From Thiogranum sp. (GTDB taxonomy: Bacteria; Pseudomonadota; Gammaproteobacteria; DSM-19610), in contig JAGXGS010000019.1 of the NCBI GenBank assembly GCA_024636585.1, forward strand, positions 1 to 63,987: a stretch of 63,987 bases of DNA, written 5' to 3'. A program made the translations under genes and the position numbers. This document shows, piece by piece, positions 25,668 to 37,747 of this stretch (position 1 is the stretch's first letter; each line of letters opens with the position of its first letter). The notes beneath the pieces are model-generated. The model was given only the letters and a program-made list of their open reading frames with translations, ran no database searches and had not been told where the DNA came from.

Positions 25668-26867
25668 ATGGATGATTACCAGGCGGGCAGCAATGTCCTG
25701 TTTATACTGCTCGGCGCCATTATGGTGCTGGCGATGCATTCAGGTTTCGCGTTTCTGGAAGTCGGAACGGTACGCTCCAAGAATCAGGTCAATGCGCTGG
25801 TGAAAATCATCTCTGATTTCGCTATGTCGACCATTGCCTACTTCTTTATCGGCTTCAGTATCGCGTATGGCGTGGACTTCTTTTCCAGCGCCGAAGTGCT
25901 CTCCGAGAAGAACGGTTATGAGCTGGTCAAATTTTTCTTTCTTTTGACATTTGCCGCGGCAATTCCCGCCATCGTGTCCGGGGGGATCGCCGAACGCGCA
26001 CGTTTCAATCCGCAGTTGCTTGCGACTTTTGTTCTGGTTGCTGCTGTATATCCTTTTTTTGAAGGCATTGTGTGGAATGGTAATTATGGGATCCAGGACT
26101 GGATCAGCGCGACCTTCGGTGCTGCGTTTCATGACTTCGCCGGTTCGGTGGTGGTGCATGCCATGGGCGGCTGGATCGCGCTCGCTGCGGTGTTGTTGCT
26201 GGGACCGCGGCACGGGCGCTATCTGAAGGACGGTGGCATGACTGCGCATCCGCCCTCGAGCATTCCCTTCCTGGCGCTGGGTGCATGGATACTTTCCGTC
26301 GGCTGGTTCGGTTTCAATGTGATGTCGGCGCAGACTATCGACGCGGTGAGCGGACTGGTGGCGGCCAATTCGCTGATGGCGATGGTCGGCGGCATTCTGG
26401 CGGCACTGTTCGTCGGAAAAAACGATCCGGGCTTTGTGCATAACGGTCCTTTGGCCGGGCTGGTGGCCGTCTGTGCCGGATCCGACGTGATGCACCCGCT
26501 CGGCGCTCTGGCTACCGGTGCGATTGCCGGTGCATTGTTCGTCTGGCTGTTTACCCTGACTCAAAACCGCTGGCGGATCGATGACGTGCTGGGCGTATGG
26601 CCGCTGCACGGCTTGTGTGGCGCCTGGGGCGGCATTGCCTGCGGCATTTTCGGCAGTACCGCCCTGGGTGGTCTGGGCGGTGTATCGCTGGCAGCACAAC
26701 TGTTCGGTACGGCGCTGGGAATCACTGTGGCGCTGCTCGGCGGTTTTCTTGTTTATGGCGTGATCAAGGTCGTGATCGGATTGCGCATGGATCAGGAGCA
26801 AGAGTATCGGGGCGCCGATCTGAGTCTGCACCACATCGCTGCCGAGCCGGAATACGATCGACAGTAA
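25668..26867 (+). CDS. amtB: ammonium transporter of the Amt family
   Basis: 399 aa with about 11 membrane helices. Family signatures are FALEVG-type FLEVGTVRSKN, GGIAERARF, the first twin His in VVVHAMGGW and the second in WPLHGLCGAWGG. It conducts ammonia/ammonium across the inner membrane. There is no cleaved signal peptide, and the protein begins directly with the first membrane helix. No glnK gene adjoins it, which is unusual for proteobacterial amtB. The 96-bp upstream region shows no clear sigma-54 promoter. Confidence 0.95.
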   Translation: MDDYQAGSNVLFILLGAIMVLAMHSGFAFLEVGTVRSKNQVNALVKIISDFAMSTIAYFFIGFSIAYGVDFFSSAEVLSEKNGYELVKFFFLLTFAAAIPAIVSGGIAERARFNPQLLATFVLVAAVYPFFEGIVWNGNYGIQDWISATFGAAFHDFAGSVVVHAMGGWIALAAVLLLGPRHGRYLKDGGMTAHPPSSIPFLALGAWILSVGWFGFNVMSAQTIDAVSGLVAANSLMAMVGGILAALFVGKNDPGFVHNGPLAGLVAVCAGSDVMHPLGALATGAIAGALFVWLFTLTQNRWRIDDVLGVWPLHGLCGAWGGIACGIFGSTALGGLGGVSLAAQLFGTALGITVALLGGFLVYGVIKVVIGLRMDQEQEYRGADLSLHHIAAEPEYDRQ

Positions 26868-26954
26868 ATCCTCGGGCAACCGGTCGGCACCGGGGGCGGC
26901 GCAGACCGGTTGCGGTTGACTGCTCATGTCAGCTGACTTAAAGTCCGCCCCGCA

Positions 26955-27152
26955 TTCACCAGGTGCTTGTCGTGCAGATTGCGCGCAAGTGAAACGGGAA
27001 GCCGGTGCGCTGATTTCTGATCAGCAAGGCCGGCGCTGCCCCCGCAACGGTAAGTGAGAAAGGACGAGTCGTAATGCCACTGCGCGTACAGCGTGGGAAG
27101 GTGACTCCTCCGGCCTAACAGCCCTCACCAGCCCGGAGACCGGCCTCGCGTG
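26955..27152 (+). promoter_or_regulatory. cobalamin riboswitch
   Basis: The conserved blocks occur in the right order: GAAACGGGAAGCCGGTG (26991-27007), GCTGCCCCCGCAACGGTAA (27035-27053, the B12 box region), GCCACTG and GGGAAGG, and AGCCCGGAGACCGGCCT (27130-27146). It lies in the long 5' leader of btuB and should lower btuB expression when adenosylcobalamin is plentiful. The edges are approximate. Confidence 0.95.
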
Positions 27153-27315
27153 ATGACAACCTGTCGCGTGGGGCGGCCAAGGTGTCGCTGGCTGTCAGCG
27201 CTTTTCCTGGTGATGTTCTGAATCCGGATTACTGACTGCCCCGGCGCGACCTTCCACTGTTCCCATGCTTAACCCAGATGCCGCACGGGTGGTGTGGCCA
27301 GCATTGGAGTCTGTC

Positions 27316-29316
27316 GTGAAGTTTTTCCAAAATGTTTCCCTGTTATTGCTGAGCAGCCTCAGCGCCGTGCCCGCCAGTCTTTTCGCAGCGGCGGATACCG
27401 CCGATCCTGTCATCGTCACCGCCACGCGCGCCGCGACACCGGGCAGTGAGGTCGGTAGTGCGGTGAGTGTGATCACATCGCAGCAGATCGAACAGCGTCA
27501 GTACCGGACACTGGCTGATGCATTGCGTGGGATGCCGGGTTTGCGCGTGGTGCAGGCCGGCGGCCCGGGTCAGCAAACTTCAGTATTCATGCGCGGCACG
27601 AGTTCCTCGCACAGTCTGGTTCTGATCGACGGTGTCGACGCAGCGGACCCCGGCAATCCGTCGCGTGCCGTGGATTTTTCCAACCTGTTGCTGGAAAACG
27701 TCGAGCGCATAGAAATCGTGCGCGGGCCGCAGAGCACCCTGTACGGTTCCAACGCAATCGGTGGTGTAATCAATATCATTACGCGCCAGGGCGAAGGTGA
27801 ACCATCTGGTTCATTGATTATGGAAGCGGGCAATCACAGCACTGCAAATCAATACCTGAACGTTCAGGGTGCCGGTTCGGTGCTGGATTACTCGCTGGGT
27901 CTCACGCACATGAAAACCAACGGTGATTCCGTCACCCCTGAACGTCTGCGCGAGGGCAAAGATGCGGAGGCCGACGGATCGCGTAACTACAGTGCCTCAT
28001 CGCGGTTGGGTATCCGGCTGAGTGATACGCTGAAACTCAATCTGTTCGGCCGCTATACAGACGCTGAAAGCGAATACGATCCGGAAGTCGGTCCCTTTGA
28101 TCCGGCAAACTTTGCATTTTTTACCGCCGAAGATGACGATGCACGGTTGAAAAGCCGGCAGTATTTTCTGCGTTCGGAAGCGGTCGCGGTGCTGCTGGAT
28201 GGGCGCTGGGATATGACTGTGGCAGCATCCTATACGCATTACGATCGTAAGACTGCTAACGATCGCGATGATCCTTCACGCACACTGGAACAGGTTCGTT
28301 ATTTCGGAGAGGCACTTGATCTCAGTGTAGAGAATGATTTTTATCTCTCTGAATCCCACACGCTGACGCTCGGTGCCGGCAGTAAAAAAGAAGACCTGGA
28401 TGTTGATGGCTTCCGGGAATTTCCGTCGCCGCCGTTCTCGCCTTTCGTTATCTCGGAAACTACCGAGGCCGATGCGCGGACGAATTACGCCTGGTTTCAG
28501 GATCAGTTTAATTTCGCATCGGGTGTATTCGGTACGCTGGGCATCCGCATCGATGACCATGAGGATTTCTCTGCGGAAACCACCTGGAGGACCACTGCAG
28601 GTTACCGGCATGAGCCGACCGACACCCGTATCACCGCCAGTATTGGAACCGGTTTTCGCGCGCCATCGTTGTTCGAGTTACACGGCTTTTCTCCTAATAA
28701 CTTCGGGTCTGCGTACTCCGGCAATCCGGATCTCGATCCGGAAACCAGCATCGGCTGGGACGTCGGAATCCAGCAAGCGCTGTATGCCGGTCGGCTCACG
28801 CTCGGTGCAACATATTTTGAAAATGAAATCGACGACATGATTCAGCTGGTCACGGATGCCAGTTTCAACCAGACATCCGCGAATGTCGATGCTGTCCAGA
28901 TTCGCGGAGTGGAGACATCCCTCGATGCCGAGCTCACGCAGCGAGCGCGATTGCGGATCAATTACACCGTGCAGGATATCGATCAGGACGACGAATCGGC
29001 AGATACGGAGGTGGTGCGGCGCCCACAGCACCAGGGTAGCCTGGATATCGACTACCGGATCAGCAACACGCTGGACGGCTATCTCGGCATCGACTATATC
29101 GGTCCACGCAAGGACATTATTCTGGCCTGGGATTCGGCTGAGACTATCGATGTCAAAAGTTATACCACTGCGAATGCGACGCTGGCCTGGCGGCCGGCCA
29201 GGGACTGGCGTCTGTTCGGACGCGTGAATAATCTGACCGACGAACATTACGAGCCGGCCGATGGCTTTCAGGCGCTGGGTCGCTGGGTCGTGGTGGGCGC
29301 GCAGCTGAGTTTCTAG
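27316..29316 (+). CDS. btuB: TonB-dependent vitamin B12 outer-membrane receptor
   Basis: 666 aa. After a signal peptide ([20 protein letters not shown]...) come a TonB box-like [10 protein letters not shown], the plug domain ([46 protein letters not shown]) and a 22-strand barrel ending in aromatic LSF. GTG 27316 is preceded by GGAG with 6 nt spacing, which decides the start; an in-frame ATG at 27265 precedes the signal peptide. The upstream cobalamin riboswitch supports the substrate. btuC, btuD and btuF are not in the window. Confidence 0.94.
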   Translation: MKFFQNVSLLLLSSLSAVPASLFAAADTADPVIVTATRAATPGSEVGSAVSVITSQQIEQRQYRTLADALRGMPGLRVVQAGGPGQQTSVFMRGTSSSHSLVLIDGVDAADPGNPSRAVDFSNLLLENVERIEIVRGPQSTLYGSNAIGGVINIITRQGEGEPSGSLIMEAGNHSTANQYLNVQGAGSVLDYSLGLTHMKTNGDSVTPERLREGKDAEADGSRNYSASSRLGIRLSDTLKLNLFGRYTDAESEYDPEVGPFDPANFAFFTAEDDDARLKSRQYFLRSEAVAVLLDGRWDMTVAASYTHYDRKTANDRDDPSRTLEQVRYFGEALDLSVENDFYLSESHTLTLGAGSKKEDLDVDGFREFPSPPFSPFVISETTEADARTNYAWFQDQFNFASGVFGTLGIRIDDHEDFSAETTWRTTAGYRHEPTDTRITASIGTGFRAPSLFELHGFSPNNFGSAYSGNPDLDPETSIGWDVGIQQALYAGRLTLGATYFENEIDDMIQLVTDASFNQTSANVDAVQIRGVETSLDAELTQRARLRINYTVQDIDQDDESADTEVVRRPQHQGSLDIDYRISNTLDGYLGIDYIGPRKDIILAWDSAETIDVKSYTTANATLAWRPARDWRLFGRVNNLTDEHYEPADGFQALGRWVVVGAQLSF

Positions 29317-29392
29317 TCCGCTTAAATCAACGCGCCGCAGGCTGTATACTCGCGTTTTTTCGATCAACCACGGCGAAACCGCCTCGGGAATA

Positions 29393-29884
29393 ATGGAAAG
29401 ACTGCTTGAAAATGTGTTGTACGCCAGCCGTTGGGTGCTGGCCCCGATCTATCTCGGCCTGAGTGCCGCGCTGTTCCTGCTGGGCATTAAATTTTTCCAG
29501 GAGGTCCTGCATGCGCTGCCGCTGGTGCTGCAGATGAAAGAAACCGACCTGGTGCTGCTGACCCTGTCCATGATCGATATCGCGCTGGTTGGTGGCCTGC
29601 TGGTGATGGTGATGTTCAGTGGCTATGAAAACTTTATTTCGCGCATCGAAGTGTCTGAGGGCACGGAAAAGCTGGCCTGGCTGGGTAAGCTTGATTCCGG
29701 TTCATTGAAGCAGAAAGTTGCGGCCTCGATCGTGGCGATTTCGTCAATTCATCTGTTGAAGGCGTTCATGAATGCGGAATCTATCGATAACGAGAAACTG
29801 AAGTGGTACGTCATTATTCATGTCACTTTTGTGCTGTCCGCCATGGGCATGGCGTACGTCGATAAAATGAACAAGCACTCTTGA
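29393..29884 (+). CDS. yqhA: YqhA/UPF0114-family membrane protein, 163 aa
   Basis: Three to four membrane segments with the family pattern [18 protein letters not shown], the [20 protein letters not shown] region, and [15 protein letters not shown]. Length and motifs agree with UPF0114 (TIGR00645). Function unknown. Its TGA stop overlaps the TTG start of pgl by 4 bp (TTGA), implying a coupled pair. Confidence 0.92.
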   Translation: MERLLENVLYASRWVLAPIYLGLSAALFLLGIKFFQEVLHALPLVLQMKETDLVLLTLSMIDIALVGGLLVMVMFSGYENFISRIEVSEGTEKLAWLGKLDSGSLKQKVAASIVAISSIHLLKAFMNAESIDNEKLKWYVIIHVTFVLSAMGMAYVDKMNKHS

Positions 29885-30564
29885 ATCAGCGGGTTCGCTG
29901 GCATGAATTTCCCGATGCCGCGGCGGTGGCGGCGGAAACAGTGCAGCGGATTCTCACGGCCGCGGACGCGGCAATCGCCGCACGCGGTCGTTTCCATCTG
30001 GTGCTGGCTGGCGGCAGCACACCTTTGCAGGCCTACGGGCAATTGGTCGATTGCCGCGCCGACTGGGCGCGCTGGCATATTTATCTGGGCGACGAGCGGT
30101 GTTTGCCCGCCGACCATCCGGAGCGTAACAGCCGGATGATCGAGGAAGCCTGGTTGCAGCACGCGCCTGTACCCGCCGAACAGATCGCCTGGATTCCCGC
30201 CGAACTGGGTGCGGAACCGGCCGCTGCCGCGTACCGCGAAAGGCTGCGCGATGCGCGTCCTTTCGACCTGGTGTTGCTCGGTATGGGTGAGGATGGCCAT
30301 ACCGCCAGCCTGTTCCCCGGACAGGCGCACGACTCTGACGCCCCGGTGGTTGCCGTGCATGATGCCCCCAAGCCGCCGCCGCAACGGGTGAGCCTCAATT
30401 ACCCGACACTGTCGGATACGCGCGCGCTGTTGCTTCTGATTACAGGGGCATCAAAACATGCGGCGCTACAACGCTGGCAGGCTGGCGCTGCGTTGCCGGT
30501 TGCGAAGCTGGAATGTGCGGCAGGCCTGGATGTGCTGCTGGATGCAGCGGCGCTTACCGGATAA
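29881..30564 (+). CDS. pgl: 6-phosphogluconolactonase
   Basis: 227 aa of the DevB/SOL type. The sugar-phosphate site has LAGGSTP and the signature [16 protein letters not shown]. It hydrolyses 6-phosphogluconolactone in the oxidative pentose phosphate or Entner-Doudoroff pathway. The start is a TTG at 29881 overlapping the yqhA stop. No zwf or gnd gene is adjacent. Confidence 0.94.
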
Positions 30565-30618
30565 AGATGTGAAAGCGGGCTGATGCCCACTGCCTGGAAT
30601 TTGAGTAACCGACCGAAT

Positions 30619-30696
<78 letters not shown>

Positions 30697-30698
30697 TT

Positions 30699-31700
30699 TC
30701 AATAATTTCGATTAACCGAAAACTCGGCCAATCCATGCAGGGCCTCTTTGTAGGGGCCGGCCGGGAGAGTGTCCAGTGCCGCGATGGCAAGATCAGCCTC
30801 CCGCTGCGCGGATCGGGCAGTGTACGCGATGGCGTTAGTCGATTCAATGGCTTCCATGACCTTGTCGATCTGCTCCAGCCCGCCGTTGCGGATCGCATTG
30901 CGAATGATCTCGACCTGCTCGGGCGTGCCGTTGCGCATGGCATGGATCAGCGGCAGAGTCGGCTTGCCTTCCGCCAGATCGTCACCGATATTCTTGCCGA
31001 TGGCAGCGCCGGAAGAACCGTAATCCAGCGCGTCGTCGATCAGCTGGAAGGCGGTACCGAGGTGCATGCCGTAACTTGCCATTGCCTGTTCGATGGCCGG
31101 TGGCTGCTTGCCAAGAATCGCACCCAGTTGTGCCGCGGCTTCGAACAGTTTGGCGGTCTTGAACTGAATGACATCGGTATAACGCGCTTCCGTGGTATCA
31201 GGGTCGTGACAGTTGAGCAGCTGCAGGACCTCGCCTTCGGCGATGGTATTGGTCGTCGTGGAAAGAATCTCCATGATGCGCATACTGCCGATGCTGACCA
31301 TCATCTCGAAGGCCCGGGAATACAGGAAATCACCTACCAGAACCGCCGCCTCGTTACCCCAGATGGCATTGGCGGTCTGGTTGTTGCGGCGCAGTTCCGA
31401 TGCATCCACCACGTCGTCGTGCAGCAGAGTCGCGGTATGGATGAATTCGATAACCGCCGCCAGCTCCAGGTGATTGCTCCCCTGGTAGCCGCAGGCGCGC
31501 GCAGCCAGTAACACAAGTAATGGACGCAGCCGTTTGCCGCCGCTGTTGACAATGTAGCGCCCCAGCTCGTTAATCAGCGCGACATCGGATCTCAGGCGCG
31601 TGTAAATCAGCTGGTCGACTTCCCGGGCATCGTCATGCACCAGCGCCCGAACATCATCGATATTCAGGATTACCTTTTGTTTGTGAAGTGTTTCTTGCAT
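30699..31700 (-). CDS. ispB: all-trans polyprenyl (octaprenyl) diphosphate synthase
   Basis: 333 aa with both Asp-rich motifs: the first in [14 protein letters not shown] and the second in [10 protein letters not shown]. It makes the ubiquinone side chain from farnesyl diphosphate and IPP. Product length (C40 or other) cannot be read directly. It is divergent from rplU, the usual gammaproteobacterial order, and tRNA-Pro follows at once. Confidence 0.95.
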
Positions 31701-31791
31701 CGGTTCTGAACGGCGACCTGGTTCCGGATTGCGAGAATATCAATAGCTTAGTCTAGCTGGGCGGCGCGTATCGTACCAGAACCAGGAGCAT

Positions 31792-31820
31792 TTGACCCGA
31801 CCCGCGACTATCTATAGAAT
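31792..31820 (+). promoter_or_regulatory. probable sigma-70 promoter of rplU-rpmA
   Basis: TTGACC (31792-31797) and TAGAAT (31815-31820) each match the consensus at 5 of 6 positions and are 17 bp apart. The -10 box ends 40 bp before the rplU start codon. Confidence 0.7.
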
Positions 31821-31860
31821 TGCGCCTCTTTCGTGTGCGCTAAATTTTGGAGATTGAGCC

Positions 31861-32172
31861 ATGTATGCGGTAATCATTACTGGCGGTAAGCAATACCGGG
31901 TCAGTAAAGGCGACAAACTTCGCGTCGAGAAGCTGGACGTTGAAGAAGGTACTTCGATCGATATCGATCGGGTCCTTATGGTTGTCGATGGCGACGATAT
32001 CAAAATCGGTGCGCCGGTGCTGGACGGTGGCAAAGTCACCGCCGACGTCAAGTCCCACGGACGAGGCGCCAAGGTGGAAATCATCAAGTTTCGCCGTCGC
32101 AAGCACCATATGAAACGTCAGGGCCATCGTCAGGCCTACACAGAACTGGAAATCACGGGCATCTCTGCCTGA
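31861..32172 (+). CDS. rplU: 50S ribosomal protein L21
   Basis: 103 aa beginning [20 protein letters not shown], with the conserved end [15 protein letters not shown] that contacts 23S rRNA. It is first in the rplU-rpmA transcript. Confidence 0.98.
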   Translation: MYAVIITGGKQYRVSKGDKLRVEKLDVEEGTSIDIDRVLMVVDGDDIKIGAPVLDGGKVTADVKSHGRGAKVEIIKFRRRKHHMKRQGHRQAYTELEITGISA

Positions 32173-32189
32173 AGTCGAGGTAAGCGGAA

Positions 32190-32450
32190 ATGGCACATAA
32201 GAAAGCCGGTGGTAGTACACGTAACGGACGTGATTCGGAATCAAAACGACTGGGCGTGAAACGCTTCGGTGGTGAAAGCGTAAATGCCGGGAATATCCTG
32301 GTTCGCCAGCGTGGCACGCATTTTCATCCGGGCGTGAACGTAGGTTGTGGCAAAGACCACACCCTGTTTGCGAAGACGGACGGCGCAGTGCGCTTCGCAA
32401 AACGCGGTCCCAAGGGACGCAAGTTCGTGGATGTGGTTGCTGCATCCTGA
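32190..32450 (+). CDS. rpmA: 50S ribosomal protein L27
   Basis: 86 aa beginning [21 protein letters not shown] after the initiator Met, the N-terminus that reaches the peptidyl-transferase centre. It follows rplU after 17 bp and is closed by a strong terminator. Confidence 0.98.
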   Translation: MAHKKAGGSTRNGRDSESKRLGVKRFGGESVNAGNILVRQRGTHFHPGVNVGCGKDHTLFAKTDGAVRFAKRGPKGRKFVDVVAAS

Positions 32451-32470
32451 GCCGTACCCGGTTCCGGTCG

Positions 32471-32503
32471 AAAAGCCCCGTCCTGGTACGGGGCTTTTTT
32501 TTG
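32471..32503 (+). terminator. Rho-independent terminator after rpmA
   Basis: AAAAGCCCCGT pairs with ACGGGGCTTTT around CCTGGT (32471-32498), followed by a T-run. It separates the ribosomal pair from obgE. Confidence 0.95.
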
Positions 32504-32568
32504 AGTAGTATTGTGAAGCCGGCGGCGCGCGCTCAGCTGGCTGTGTTTGCAGTTTCCCATGCGAGTAA

Positions 32569-34736
<2,168 letters not shown>

Positions 34737-34778
34737 CCCGCGCCCCGTCGTCAGTTTCCGGCGCGAAGCGACCGGCCA

Positions 34779-34808
34779 CAAAAAAGCCGGTCAGTGACCG
34801 GCTTTCTC
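34779..34808. terminator. bidirectional terminator between proB and rpsT
   Basis: AAAGCCGGTC (34783-34792) and GACCGGCTTT (34796-34805) form a perfect stem with a 3-nt loop, flanked by an A-run on the left and TTTC on the right. It can serve convergent proB and rpsT. Confidence 0.85.
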
Positions 34809-34831
34809 GGGAACCCAGGATAATTCCGCGT

Positions 34832-35098
34832 TCAGCCTTCCAGTGTGCGCACGTGTTGCGCGAGGCGGCTCTTGTGACGGGAAGCTTTATTCTTGTGAAT
34901 GAGTCCCTTGCCAGCCGACTTGTCGATCACTGGTACAGCTTTGTCGTAAGCGGTTTGCGCCGCGGCCTTGTCGCCGCTTGCAATCGCCTTGACGACATTT
35001 TTGATATGAGTGCGCAGCATAGAGCGCTGGCTGCTGTTGCGCTGACGACTGCGTTCCGACTGGCGGGCGCGCTTTCGTGCCTGGGCCGAGTTTGCCAA
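34832..35098 (-). CDS. rpsT: 30S ribosomal protein S20
   Basis: 88 aa. The family N-terminus ANSAQARKRARQ begins at a TTG codon (35098) with AGGAG 7 nt upstream. A longer frame to 35191 lacks homology. As in E. coli, the non-AUG start may take part in autogenous control. It is divergent from murJ. Confidence 0.95.
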   Translation of the reverse strand: MANSAQARKRARQSERSRQRNSSQRSMLRTHIKNVVKAIASGDKAAAQTAYDKAVPVIDKSAGKGLIHKNKASRHKSRLAQHVRTLEG

Positions 35099-35190
35099 AT
35101 TCTTTCTCCTGATCCGGGTTCCAAAGAGCGCGGTACTATGCGGATTTTTGCGCGATTTGTCAATGCTCGGCGGAACGATATGGGGGCGCA

Positions 35191-36768
35191 ATGCGCACTG
35201 CGCTAGTTAAAAGCACCGCCGTCGTTGGTTCTATGACTTTGATTTCCCGGGTGTTGGGGCTGGTGCGCGACATGGTGTTCGCGCGCTTCGGCGTCGACGC
35301 CGGCATGGACGCATTTTTCGTTGCCTTCAAGATCCCCAATTTTATGCGTCGGCTGTTTGCCGAAGGGGCTTTTTCCCAGGCTTTTGTTCCGGTATTGAGC
35401 GAGTACAAAACGCAGCGCGACCATGCTGAGGTGCAGGCGCTGGTGAATCGGGTGGCCGGCACTGTGTTCGGGCTACTGGGGCTGCTGGTGCTGGTCGGGG
35501 TTCTGGCCAGCCCGCTGGTGGTGTTGCTGTTTGCGCCTGGTTTCCTGGCCGATCCGGTCAAGTTCGATCTGACTGCCTACATGTTGCGCTTCACTTTTCC
35601 TTACCTGTTGTTCATGGCGCTGGTGGCCTTCGCGGCCGGTGTACTCAACAGCTACGGCCGCTTTGCCGCCGCCGCCTTCACGCCGGTATGGTTGAACGTG
35701 GTGCTGATCGGGGTCGCGCTGATGCTGGCGCCGCGCCTGGATGAACCGATGGTGGCACTGTCCTGGGGCGTGCTGGCGGCGGGTTTTGTGCAGTTGCTGT
35801 TTTTGCTGCCGGCCCTCGCCAGCATCCGTCTGTTGCCGCGGCCGCGCTGGGGTCTGCGCGATCCCGGCGTTCGCAAGATCCTGAAGCTCATGGTTCCCGG
35901 CATCATCGGGTCGTCGGTATCGCAGATCAACCTGCTGTTCGATACGCTGCTGGCGTCGTTTCTGATCACTGGCAGCGTAAGCTGGCTGTACTATGCGGAC
36001 CGGCTGGTGGAATTTCCGTTGGGCATTTTCGGCATTGCCCTGGCTACCGTGATTTTGCCGGTGCTGTCCCGCGCGCATGCCAGTGGGTCGACCCGCGAAT
36101 TTTCACACATTCTGGATGGCAGTCTGCGCTGGGTGCTGCTGATCGGTCTGCCCGCCACGGTTGGACTCATGCTGATGGCGGGACCGATCATTTCACTGCT
36201 GTTCCAGTATGGTGATTTCAGCGAACTGGATGTGAATATGGCCGGGCTGGCGCTGGTCGCCTACAGCTTTGGCCTGCCGGCTTTCATGCTGGTGCGGGTG
36301 CTGGCGCCGGCCTTTTATTCGCGCCAGGACACCCGTACGCCAGTGAAGATTGCGATTCGCTCGATGATAGCGAACATGGTAATGAATGTGCTGTTCGTGG
36401 TGCCCATGGTGCTGCTCGGAATTCCCGGCGCGCATGCCGGGCTGGCGCTGGCCACCGCGCTGGCCAGCTATATAAACGCCGGATTGCTGTTCCGGATGTT
36501 GCGCAAGGAGCAGGTCTACCAGCCGGATGCCGGCTGGGTGCGGCTGGCGGCCCAGATTCTGTTCGCGCTGATGGTGATGGGGGCGCTGCTATGGTGGGGC
36601 GTGCCGGACGCCGGTAAGCTTGCGAGCCTGTCGCCATGGCAGCGTGCCGGGGAAGTCGGAATGTGGATTGCATTCGGCATGGCCAGTTACCTGCTGGCGC
36701 TACGGCTAAGCGGCGTGCGCCTCGCTATTCTCTGGGCCCCTGTACGGGATTCCGCCGATGATTCATGA
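35191..36768 (+). CDS. murJ: lipid II flippase MurJ
   Basis: 525 aa with about 14 membrane helices of the MOP exporter superfamily. Signatures are STAVVGSMTLISRVLGLVRD near the N-terminus, FVAFKIPNFMRRLFAEGAFS and the essential-Arg loop regions. It flips the peptidoglycan precursor lipid II to the periplasm. It leads the block murJ-ribF-ileS-lspA-fkpB-ispH. Confidence 0.97.
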   Translation: MRTALVKSTAVVGSMTLISRVLGLVRDMVFARFGVDAGMDAFFVAFKIPNFMRRLFAEGAFSQAFVPVLSEYKTQRDHAEVQALVNRVAGTVFGLLGLLVLVGVLASPLVVLLFAPGFLADPVKFDLTAYMLRFTFPYLLFMALVAFAAGVLNSYGRFAAAAFTPVWLNVVLIGVALMLAPRLDEPMVALSWGVLAAGFVQLLFLLPALASIRLLPRPRWGLRDPGVRKILKLMVPGIIGSSVSQINLLFDTLLASFLITGSVSWLYYADRLVEFPLGIFGIALATVILPVLSRAHASGSTREFSHILDGSLRWVLLIGLPATVGLMLMAGPIISLLFQYGDFSELDVNMAGLALVAYSFGLPAFMLVRVLAPAFYSRQDTRTPVKIAIRSMIANMVMNVLFVVPMVLLGIPGAHAGLALATALASYINAGLLFRMLRKEQVYQPDAGWVRLAAQILFALMVMGALLWWGVPDAGKLASLSPWQRAGEVGMWIAFGMASYLLALRLSGVRLAILWAPVRDSADDS

Positions 36769-36812
36769 CACGGCAGCCAGTTTCATTATAATTCAACGTT
36801 TTCGAAAATCTG

Positions 36813-37739
36813 ATGCGACTGATACGCGGACTTCATAATTTACAGCGCTGCCGGCATGGCGGGGCTGTTACCATTGGCAACTTCGATGGGCTGCACCGTG
36901 GGCACCAGGCGGTGTTGCGGCAGTTGCATGCGCACGCTGCGCGCCAGCAACTGTTGACCACCGTGATGACCTTCGAGCCGACGCCCCAGGAATACTTCGC
37001 GCCCGATACCGCGCCCGCGCGGCTGCAGCGGTTGCGCGACAAGCTGTCGATGCTGCGCAGTCTGGAAATCGACCAGGTGCTGTGTCTGCGTTTCGGGCCT
37101 TCGCTGGCGGAATTGAGCGCCGAGGAATTCGTCCAGCGGATTCTTGTCGATGGTCTACAGGCGCGCTACCTGGTGGTGGGTGACGATTTCCGGTTCGGTA
37201 AGGGGCGGCACGGCGATTTTGCCTTTTTACAACGGGCCGGCGAGCAGCACGGGTTCGAGGTGGCGAGTACCCACACCTTTATGGAAGGCGATGAGCGGGT
37301 CAGCAGTACCCGGGTGCGCGAGGCACTGCAGACCGGTGATCTTGCGGTGGCGCAGCGCCTGCTCGGACACCCGTACCGGATCTGCGGCCGGGTCGGTCAT
37401 GGCCAGCAGCGCGGCCGCAGCATTGGTTTTCCAACCGCCAACCTGCGCCTGCACCGCAATGTGTCGCCGCTGCGCGGCGTCTTTGCAGTGCGTGTGACGG
37501 GTCTGGATCTCGAGCCGCTCAGCGGTGTCGCCAATGTCGGTACGCGACCTACAGTGGACGGCAAGCACTGGATGCTGGAAGTTCACCTGTTCGATTTCGC
37601 TGCGGATATATACGGACGTTATATCGACGTGGAGTTTTGCGAGAAGCTGCGCGATGAGAAAAAATTTGAATCGTTTGATGCCTTGAGACAGCAGATCGAG
37701 CGCGACGCCGAACAGGCGCGACGTTTCTTCCGCGAGTGA
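36813..37739 (+). CDS. ribF: bifunctional riboflavin kinase/FAD synthetase
   Basis: 308 aa. The N-terminal FMN adenylyltransferase domain has TIGNFDGLHRGHQ, and the C-terminal riboflavin kinase domain has GRSIGFPTANLRL and PLRGVFAVRV. It makes FMN and FAD. It starts 44 bp after murJ and is followed by ileS after 8 bp. Confidence 0.97.
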   Translation: MRLIRGLHNLQRCRHGGAVTIGNFDGLHRGHQAVLRQLHAHAARQQLLTTVMTFEPTPQEYFAPDTAPARLQRLRDKLSMLRSLEIDQVLCLRFGPSLAELSAEEFVQRILVDGLQARYLVVGDDFRFGKGRHGDFAFLQRAGEQHGFEVASTHTFMEGDERVSSTRVREALQTGDLAVAQRLLGHPYRICGRVGHGQQRGRSIGFPTANLRLHRNVSPLRGVFAVRVTGLDLEPLSGVANVGTRPTVDGKHWMLEVHLFDFAADIYGRYIDVEFCEKLRDEKKFESFDALRQQIERDAEQARRFFRE

Positions 37740-37747
37740 GTGTGTAA

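Noticed and set aside
25740-26927. 395-codon open frame antisense to amtB
   Set aside because: The composition is low-complexity and polar, mirroring the membrane-protein codons on the other strand; amtB is certain.
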